Part shown: positions 15,088-19,814 of the stretch, piece by piece
How positions within the stretch are numbered: position 1 is the stretch's first letter
Layout of the letters: each line of letters opens with the position of its first letter
Origin: Nitrospirota bacterium
Lineage (GTDB): Bacteria > Nitrospirota > Nitrospiria > Nitrospirales > NS-4
DNA length: 19,814 nt
Direction of reading: 5' to 3'
Assembly (NCBI GenBank): GCA_005877855.1
Contig: VBOF01000254.1
Span: 1 to 19,814 of the forward strand
Notes under the pieces: generated by a model
Seen by the model: the letters and a program-made list of their open reading frames with translations, nothing else
Told to the model about the DNA's origin: nothing
The model's database searches: none
Position numbers and translations under genes: made by a program

Positions 15088-15726
15088 TTAAAACGTGGTC
15101 ATCACATAGTTCAGTTGAGTGGATTCAACGGAGGGCAGGGACCTGAGCCGGTCCTGCAAGGTCAGAGTCAAGGATGCGAGATCAACTTGAAGCAGCAGAC
15201 CGTTTTGCGCCATGACCTCTGCCTTTAGCGGGCTTTCCGCTCGCTGTTGCAATTTCGACATCAGAGTGCCGAAGTCGGCCTCGTCCCGATTCGCAAGCTT
15301 CTCGCTGATTGTGTTGGCCTCCTGGCTCCCCGGCACGAACTTCAATGCGATTTTCTTCGGTGGCATGTAACCGACTGGCTTTTTGTCTTCACCGAGAAGT
15401 TCGACCTCCGCGACGTTCTGATACCCGCGAAGCCTCTCAGCAAGCTCTCGGCTCAAGGTCTCACTGTCGATCTTCAGGATGAGCCAGTTGCCGCTCGTGA
15501 CTTGGCTCACGGTCAGAGGTATGCGCGCACTCGCCTCTAAGTGTCGCACGACCTGTACGAAGTCATCGAGGCGAAGTGGGGATCGTAGACTCATTTCTCT
15601 GACAGCCTTTTCTGCATCTGAGCCAGAAACAAACTTAACCATCACCTCGCCCGGCACGAAGTTTGCTTCCGATTCCGGAAAGGCTCCGAGCACCGTCACG
15701 GCGATAATTGCGGGGAGAAAATTCAT
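15088..15726 (-). CDS. secreted tandem subtilase-propeptide-like (I9-like) protein, candidate protease inhibitor
   Basis: A 212-aa protein from ATG 15726. Residues 1-~21 look like a signal peptide (hydrophobic, no early Lys/Arg), then NFVPGEVMVKF. The divergent protease has the near-identical RFVPGEVIVKL at the start of its propeptide. Two repeats follow. Repeat 1 (~22-112) has LILKIDSETLSRELAERL and NVAEVELL; repeat 2 (~123-212) has KKIALKFVPGSQ, LLLQVDLASLTLTLQDRL and SVESTQLNY. Each resembles the protease propeptide end (LYAQPNYILE). The protein ends at QLNYVMTTF, where a propeptide would meet the protease active site. So it may inhibit or fold the protease in trans (inference). Ribosome-binding site is poor; a GTG 15 bases upstream is possible. 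Transcribed away from the protease across a 93-bp gap. Confidence 0.65.
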   Translation of the reverse strand: MNFLPAIIAVTVLGAFPESEANFVPGEVMVKFVSGSDAEKAVREMSLRSPLRLDDFVQVVRHLEASARIPLTVSQVTSGNWLILKIDSETLSRELAERLRGYQNVAEVELLGEDKKPVGYMPPKKIALKFVPGSQEANTISEKLANRDEADFGTLMSKLQQRAESPLKAEVMAQNGLLLQVDLASLTLTLQDRLRSLPSVESTQLNYVMTTF

Positions 15727-15819
15727 CGTATGAACATCCACGACGCCGCCTGGTGTCAGTGTGCCCGACCACTCGCAAGGAAGTCGAGGAAGTATAGTCG
15801 AGAACATGTGGAGGAAGCA

Positions 15820-17934
15820 ATGAGGCTTGCTCGTTTCATCACCATTGGAACGATCCTGGCTTGCGGACTCTTCAGTTGCCACCTCCTTCCACCTCGGCCC
15901 GCTGACCTTCCATCGGAGACGGTGACAAAGCTGCTCGAGCGGCGTCTGCCAGACCAGCCTCGCTTCGTTCCGGGTGAAGTGATCGTGAAGCTGAAGCCCA
16001 CCGTCAGCCCACAAAGTGACAGACTGCGGAAGATGGGCACCGAGGCCATGGAGCGGGTCACATCAGGGGGCGAATTGATCTATCGGATCGTGCCCACGCT
16101 GGCTGGCACGATGCGCCCCGCTGAGATTCGGGACAAGACGATGGCCCTCGTTCAAGAGATCAACCGATGGGACGGCGTCCTCTATGCCCAGCCCAACTAT
16201 ATCCTCGAAATCGCCGACACGGCTCCCAATGACCCCCGGTACCGCGATCAGTGGCATTACTTCAATAACGGCACCGGCCCTGGCCAGTCCCCAGGAGGGA
16301 TCAACCTCCCGCGTGCCTGGGACCTGACCACAGGGTCCAGTCAGGTTGTGGTGGCGGTGATTGATACCGGCATTCTCCCCACCCATGAGGACATTGCCGG
16401 ATCCCCCAATTACATCGGCGGCTTCGACATGATCAGCGATCCGGCACGGGCCAATGACGGGGACGGGCGGGACAGCGACCCAACGGATCCGGGTGATGCG
16501 GTGGCCGACAGTGAGTGTTTCCCTGGAAGCCCGCCACAGCCCGATAGCTGGCATGGCACGCACGTCGCTGGGACCGTTGGCGTCGGAAAGACCAACAACG
16601 GCGTCGGCGTTGCAGGTGTGAACTGGAACGTCCGGGTGCAGGCAGTGCGCGTGCTTGGCAAATGCGGCGGGACCATTGCCGATATCAACGACGCCATCCG
16701 GTGGGCGGCTGGCCTTCCGGTTCCCGGAGCGCCGCCCAACCCCACCCCAGCCAAAGTGATCAGTATGAGCCTGGGTGGTCGCGGCCCCTGCCTGCTTTCA
16801 CCCTCGACGCAAGCCGCCATCGACGATGCGGTGGCTGCTGGCGTCACGATCGTGGTCGCGGCGGGAAACGAGGCCTCCGATGCGTCAGGGTTTCTCCCTG
16901 CAAGCTGCAACCACGTAATCACGGTTGCAGCCAGCGACTATCGCGGACATCTGGTCACGCGGTACTCGAACTTTGGGAGCGTGGTCGCGATCATGGCACC
17001 CGGGGGCGACGTGACCCGGGATGACAACGCCGATGGGCAGAACGACGGCGTGCTCAGTATGATCCAGGGCGGCTATGCCCGCTACAACGGCACATCGATG
17101 GCCACTCCTCATGTGGCCGGCGCTGTTGCCCTCTGGCTCGCACGGGAACCCCATCTGTCACCCCCGGAGGTGCTCAGCAGGCTCCAGGAGACCGCCCTTC
17201 CGCGTGACTCCACGCAGTGCCCAAGGCCCTGCGGTGCCGGTCTGCTCCAAGTCGCTAAGCGCGCGGATACGCCTCCTCCCCCGCCACCGCCCAAGGCTCC
17301 TGGCCTCACGCGAACCGACCTTGCTGGGTTCTTGCTCGTTCTCGTGATTGCTGGCCTGGGACGCAGGCGATCCGCCGACGCGCGGTTCTTCGCCTTCATG
17401 GCGGTCTTCACGGGTCTTGTCGTGCTCCTCTTTCGAGAGGAGCTCGTAGGACCTGCTCTCGCCCCTCTGACCCTCTGGACCGCCAGGATGACGGTTCTTC
17501 TGCTGCACTGGGTCGGGGTCGAGGCGGTCCAAGCAGCGACCGTCATTTCCCATCCCGATGGATTCGCGTATGAGATCGCCTATAGCTGCGTTGGTGTCTT
17601 GCCTGTCGTGTTGTTCGCCGCAGCCGTGCTCGCGTATCCGGCAGCGCTCGTCCACCGACTCGTTGCTGTGACAATCGGTCTTCCCACTCTGCTGGCGCTC
17701 AACTTCAGCCGATTAGTGCACTTGTTCTACCTCGGCGTTCACAATCGTGCCGACTTTGAGGTGTGGCACGAATACCTGTGGCGGAGCATCATCCTGCTCT
17801 CGATCATCGGTCTGTGGCTCTCATGGGCATACTGGGCGGAACGCCGGTCCACACGGCTCGCGAGCCAGGCAAACGGAAAAGTGGGGTCAGAGTCCCATTC
17901 CAGACTTTCACCGTTCCAACTAAGTGGACTCTGA
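15820..17934 (+). CDS. subtilisin-like (S8) protease fused to an exosortase
   Basis: 704 aa from ATG 15820 (GGAGGAA 5 bases upstream; TATAGT at 15793 may be its -10). Residues 1-~20 are a signal peptide with possible lipobox (ILAC15 or LFSC20). Residues ~48-130 are an I9-type propeptide (RFVPGEVIVKL to YAQPNYILE). Residues ~140-480 are the S8 domain with Asp182 (VAVIDTGI), His245 (HGTHVAGT), oxyanion Asn350 (AAGNE) and Ser426 (NGTSMATPH). Then come PPPPPPP (485-491), a hydrophobic stretch TDLAGFLLVLVIAGLG and RRR (515-517), which resembles a C-terminal sorting tail. Residues ~522-676 are a multi-pass exosortase with the expected Cys590 (AYSCVG), Arg631 (LNFSR) and His650 (FEVWHEY). Both active sites are complete. 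The last ~18 residues are encoded by a palindromic repeat. Confidence 0.88.
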   Translation: MRLARFITIGTILACGLFSCHLLPPRPADLPSETVTKLLERRLPDQPRFVPGEVIVKLKPTVSPQSDRLRKMGTEAMERVTSGGELIYRIVPTLAGTMRPAEIRDKTMALVQEINRWDGVLYAQPNYILEIADTAPNDPRYRDQWHYFNNGTGPGQSPGGINLPRAWDLTTGSSQVVVAVIDTGILPTHEDIAGSPNYIGGFDMISDPARANDGDGRDSDPTDPGDAVADSECFPGSPPQPDSWHGTHVAGTVGVGKTNNGVGVAGVNWNVRVQAVRVLGKCGGTIADINDAIRWAAGLPVPGAPPNPTPAKVISMSLGGRGPCLLSPSTQAAIDDAVAAGVTIVVAAGNEASDASGFLPASCNHVITVAASDYRGHLVTRYSNFGSVVAIMAPGGDVTRDDNADGQNDGVLSMIQGGYARYNGTSMATPHVAGAVALWLAREPHLSPPEVLSRLQETALPRDSTQCPRPCGAGLLQVAKRADTPPPPPPPKAPGLTRTDLAGFLLVLVIAGLGRRRSADARFFAFMAVFTGLVVLLFREELVGPALAPLTLWTARMTVLLLHWVGVEAVQAATVISHPDGFAYEIAYSCVGVLPVVLFAAAVLAYPAALVHRLVAVTIGLPTLLALNFSRLVHLFYLGVHNRADFEVWHEYLWRSIILLSIIGLWLSWAYWAERRSTRLASQANGKVGSESHSRLSPFQLSGL

Positions 17935-17946
17935 CACCACTTTTCC
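17875..17946. repeat. 72-bp palindromic REP-like element, copy 1
   Basis: Arms 17875-17895 and 17926-17946 are 21 bases each and match as an inverted repeat at 20 of 21 positions (core GTGGGGTCAGAGTCC), around a 30-base spacer. It covers the 3' ends of the protease-exosortase gene and of the opposing NTF2-like gene, so it could act as a bidirectional terminator. Copy 2 lies at 19459-19530 in the same orientation, matching without gaps at 58 of 72 positions by my count. Confidence 0.85.
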
Positions 17947-18519
17947 GAAACTTTGGTCGGCACGGCCCATCAGTGCGTTCGACGGCAAATTCGGATCGAG
18001 GGCCTTGCGCGCACTTTCAATGCCGGCGACGGGCAGGGTGCAGGCATCGAGCAACCCGAGTTGGACCAGCACGGAAGCTTGGTCCCAGTAGATGTGCTCG
18101 TGGGCCACCTTGCCGTCCCTAAATCGAACGATGGCGACCAGCGGAACCTCAACCCGCTTGCCAGTAGGAGCCAGGCCCGGCAGCATCCAGTCCATGCGGA
18201 TGGTATGGGTGAACTTAAACACCATTTCATCCACTAGTTGATCGTTGCCAATGGTTCGCGAGATGGGGGTCATTTCCGTATCAGGAGGCATCTGGGGAAT
18301 GAACCGCTTGGAGTAAAACTCCCGCAGCTCATCCCGGCCAACACCCCCGGTCAGCACTGGGATGTGGTTCACGTAGGCGTCCTCGACCATGGTGGCGAGC
18401 GTGTCCTCGGGTTTGTGGGTTGCGAACTCGTGTCGCACATGCTCCTCCCAGAGCTGGCGCAGGGTTTCTTGAGCAGCGGTGAGTCTTGTGTCTGACCCTA
18501 AATTCTCTAGGTCCTTCAT
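17920..18519 (-). CDS. NTF2-like/SnoaL-like family protein
   Basis: 199 aa with no signal peptide. The middle (~35-160) reads as an NTF2-like cone: TLATMVEDAYVNHIPVLTGG, RDELREFYSKRFIPQMPPD, LVDEMVFKFTHTIRMDWMLP, then VEVPLVAIVRFRDGKVAHEH and IYWDQASVL. In this superfamily, members range from ketosteroid isomerase-like enzymes to polyketide cyclases and binding proteins. The substrate cannot be assigned. The last residues (GKVVSEST) are encoded by the palindromic element, suggesting that the insertion altered the original C-terminus. AAGGG lies ~8 bases before ATG 18519. It is 82 bases downstream of the MOSC gene, same strand, probably cotranscribed. Confidence 0.82.
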   Translation of the reverse strand: MKDLENLGSDTRLTAAQETLRQLWEEHVRHEFATHKPEDTLATMVEDAYVNHIPVLTGGVGRDELREFYSKRFIPQMPPDTEMTPISRTIGNDQLVDEMVFKFTHTIRMDWMLPGLAPTGKRVEVPLVAIVRFRDGKVAHEHIYWDQASVLVQLGLLDACTLPVAGIESARKALDPNLPSNALMGRADQSFGKVVSEST

Positions 18520-18601
18520 GATTTGCCCTTTCTCGGTTTCTTCTCGCTCGCATTATTCACAACTTGAGGACCCCACTTCTCCTTTTCTCCCAGCCGCGCT
18601 C

Positions 18602-19429
18602 CTACTCCATCCTGACCGAATCACCACGACGGATTGTCCCACCGCGCACCACGGCAGCATACACACCGACGTTGACTTGGTTATGCTGGGCCGCCGTGCG
18701 CAGGATTCCCGGATCCCTCGGGAGATCCCCCTGCGCGAGAGTCGTCATCACGCAACGCCCGCAGGGGCTGGTGATGTTCAGGCGCACCGCGGTCCCGATA
18801 GCGAGCGTGTGACCGACCCAGGCATTCTCCGCAAAGCCCTTCTCATCTGAGACCAACTGCACCACAATGTTTGGACGAAATCGTCGGACCTCGAAGCGGC
18901 CTTGCGGATACAGCGTACGCAGGCGATCGAGCGTGGCCGTGGTCAATACATGGACCATGGCGACGTCGAAGAATGTCCCCGCGGGTAGCGTGAAATCGGT
19001 GACCGTGTTCCGGTGGTCGAGGCCTTCCATGTCCGGCCAGTACTCCTCGGCATTGACCGCCCCGCGCTGGGCTGCCCGAAATGTCACCTCACGGTTGAGT
19101 GCCTTCGAGAGCACCTGATTGAGATCACTCTGGTCACTGGCGACAGTGGTGCCATCGGGAAGTTCGATTCGGACCGGAGGGACTTTCGCGCCAGGACGCG
19201 CGGGCTCGATGCAGGCGGCGCGGAAATCGAAGAGACGCGGCCATTTTCGCGGGTTCTTGGCGGTCGCCGCCTTCCCGTCGGCGCTGTCGATGAGCGCATA
19301 CGCACGATCCCCAAGTAGCCCACGTTCGGAAACCTCAGTGGCGTTCAGTTCCTCTCCCATCATAGACTTGACGGGATATCGCCACAGAGAAACCACCGCG
19401 CCAAGCTCGGTTTGCGTTGCACCTGACAT
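18602..19429 (-). CDS. MOSC domain-containing protein (YcbX/mARC-like)
   Basis: 275 aa. The N-terminal beta-barrel is typical (VVSLWRYPVKSMMGEELN, ERGLLGDRAYALID). The MOSC domain from ~125 has RRFRPNIVVQ and the conserved Cys region SPCGRCVMTTLAQGD. In YcbX/mARC-type proteins such a Cys binds the molybdenum of the sulfurated cofactor for N-hydroxylated-base reduction. Here two Cys (CGRC) are present; which is the ligand is not certain. The start ATG 19429 has GGGAGGG 8 bases upstream. The gene depends on molybdenum cofactor, made by the moa operon 9 kb away. It and the NTF2-like gene sit between the two copies of the palindromic repeat. Confidence 0.92.
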   Translation of the reverse strand: MSGATQTELGAVVSLWRYPVKSMMGEELNATEVSERGLLGDRAYALIDSADGKAATAKNPRKWPRLFDFRAACIEPARPGAKVPPVRIELPDGTTVASDQSDLNQVLSKALNREVTFRAAQRGAVNAEEYWPDMEGLDHRNTVTDFTLPAGTFFDVAMVHVLTTATLDRLRTLYPQGRFEVRRFRPNIVVQLVSDEKGFAENAWVGHTLAIGTAVRLNITSPCGRCVMTTLAQGDLPRDPGILRTAAQHNQVNVGVYAAVVRGGTIRRGDSVRME

Positions 19430-19458
19430 GCTTCACCCTCCCTGATTTCTCAGCTCGG

Positions 19459-19530
19459 TGAAAAGTGGGGTCACGGTCGCGTTATAGATTTTCACCGTTA
19501 CAACTAAGTGGACTCTGCCCCTACCTTTCA
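19459..19530. repeat. 72-bp palindromic REP-like element, copy 2
   Basis: Same length and orientation as the copy at 17875, with shared blocks AAAAGTGGGGTCA, TTTCACCGTT and CAACTAAGTGGACTCTG. Its arms have decayed and pair less well. It lies between the MOSC start and the RcsF-like gene, ending inside the latter's stop codon (19528-19530). Confidence 0.78.
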
Positions 19531-19814
19531 TTTTGTTTTAAATTCCACGGCGACGCCGGAAGCCTGGACGGACTCCCAACAATTTGTTCCGAAGGTGTCC
19601 GTGCCCCTTGAATCGAAGGTGACGTCAATGATTCCGTTTGCTTTCATCCCCAAGGCTTTAAGGCGCAGCTGAGTGAGCGCATCGGCCTTGGAAGCCGGTG
19701 GATCCCGCATCATATGCTTACATGAGTAGGCAGTGATGTCCCCAAGATATTCCGCAATCTCGCCGTACTGCCCAGACTGTTCGGTGGTATAGACCTTAAT
19801 TGCGTAGGCCAGCT
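19528..19814 (-). CDS. RcsF/YbjQ-like domain protein, N-terminus outside window
   Basis: The frame is open from the right edge to TGA 19528; 95 codons are visible. It reads AEYLGDITAYSCKH, ALTQLRLKALGMKANGIIDV, TFGTNCWESVQASGVAVEF. The order of a Gly-x-Ile/Val strand ending in Cys, a helix with MKANG/A, a second strand, then Cys and a final GxA strand matches RcsF, the outer-membrane stress sensor lipoprotein, and the related YbjQ fold. Cys are in RcsF-like positions, suggesting a disulfide and a periplasmic location. A signal peptide or lipobox would lie outside the window. Family call is by eye; a generic secreted YbjQ-like protein is the alternative. Confidence 0.55.
   Translation of the reverse strand, partial: LAYAIKVYTTEQSGQYGEIAEYLGDITAYSCKHMMRDPPASKADALTQLRLKALGMKANGIIDVTFDSRGTDTFGTNCWESVQASGVAVEFKTK

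Noticed and set aside
15727..16014. Longer N-terminus for the propeptide-like protein, overlapping the protease start
   Set aside because: The added 96 residues lie antisense to the protease signal and propeptide region and would bury the signal peptide.
18479..18500. GGGTCAGACAC-like stretch at the start of the NTF2-like gene as a further palindromic element
   Set aside because: Only a short core match to the 72-bp element and no paired arm.

Overview
The window is a GC-rich, densely packed chromosomal segment from a Gram-negative (diderm) bacterium. Support for this includes an LptD outer-membrane LPS assembly protein, a hopanoid-type squalene/presqualene synthase (HpnD-like), signal-peptide proteins and an exosortase. 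The mix of molybdenum-cofactor genes, HpnD, MEMO/AmmeMemoRadiSam protein B and an FHA/PP2C signalling block recalls Nitrospirota (Nitrospira-like). That assignment is inference from gene content and style; no rRNA or marker search was possible.

Layout. (1) Positions 1-7539, minus strand, one long run that reads in transcription order: PP2C phosphatase, double-FHA protein, TPR/proline-rich/cyclic-nucleotide-binding gene (broken), metallo-beta-lactamase-fold domain fused to a truncated AccD, folC, lptD (runs off the left edge). (2) 7722-10661, minus strand: moaC, a moaD-moaE fusion, moaA and a nickel/cobalt-type permease. All four are linked by ATGA stop/start overlaps, and a good sigma70-like promoter precedes moaC. 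(3) 10822-15025, plus strand: a folB-methyltransferase fusion, MEMO family protein, HAD phosphatase, a BtuF-like substrate-binding gene with two in-frame stops and an internal deletion, and hpnD. (4) 15051-19814, an accessory-looking region: a hairpin, a secreted protein made of two subtilase-propeptide-like repeats, and divergent from it a subtilisin-like protease fused to an exosortase. After these come an NTF2-like gene and a MOSC gene bracketed by two copies of a 72-bp palindromic element, then the 3' end of an RcsF/YbjQ-like gene.

Most notable. The first is the divergent pair at 15.1-17.9 kb: a protease carrying a propeptide, an S8 catalytic domain, a C-terminal sorting-tail-like segment and a complete exosortase in one polypeptide, opposite a free-standing double propeptide that looks like its inhibitor or chaperone. 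The second is a set of lesions in three otherwise conserved genes (accD, the cyclic-nucleotide-binding gene, the BtuF-like gene), each lacking roughly 100 bp of expected sequence. These could be real gene decay or fusion, or an assembly fault, and the possibility of artefact should temper belief in all fusions here. Molybdopterin, folate and hopanoid steps, envelope biogenesis and fatty-acid initiation are the housekeeping themes.
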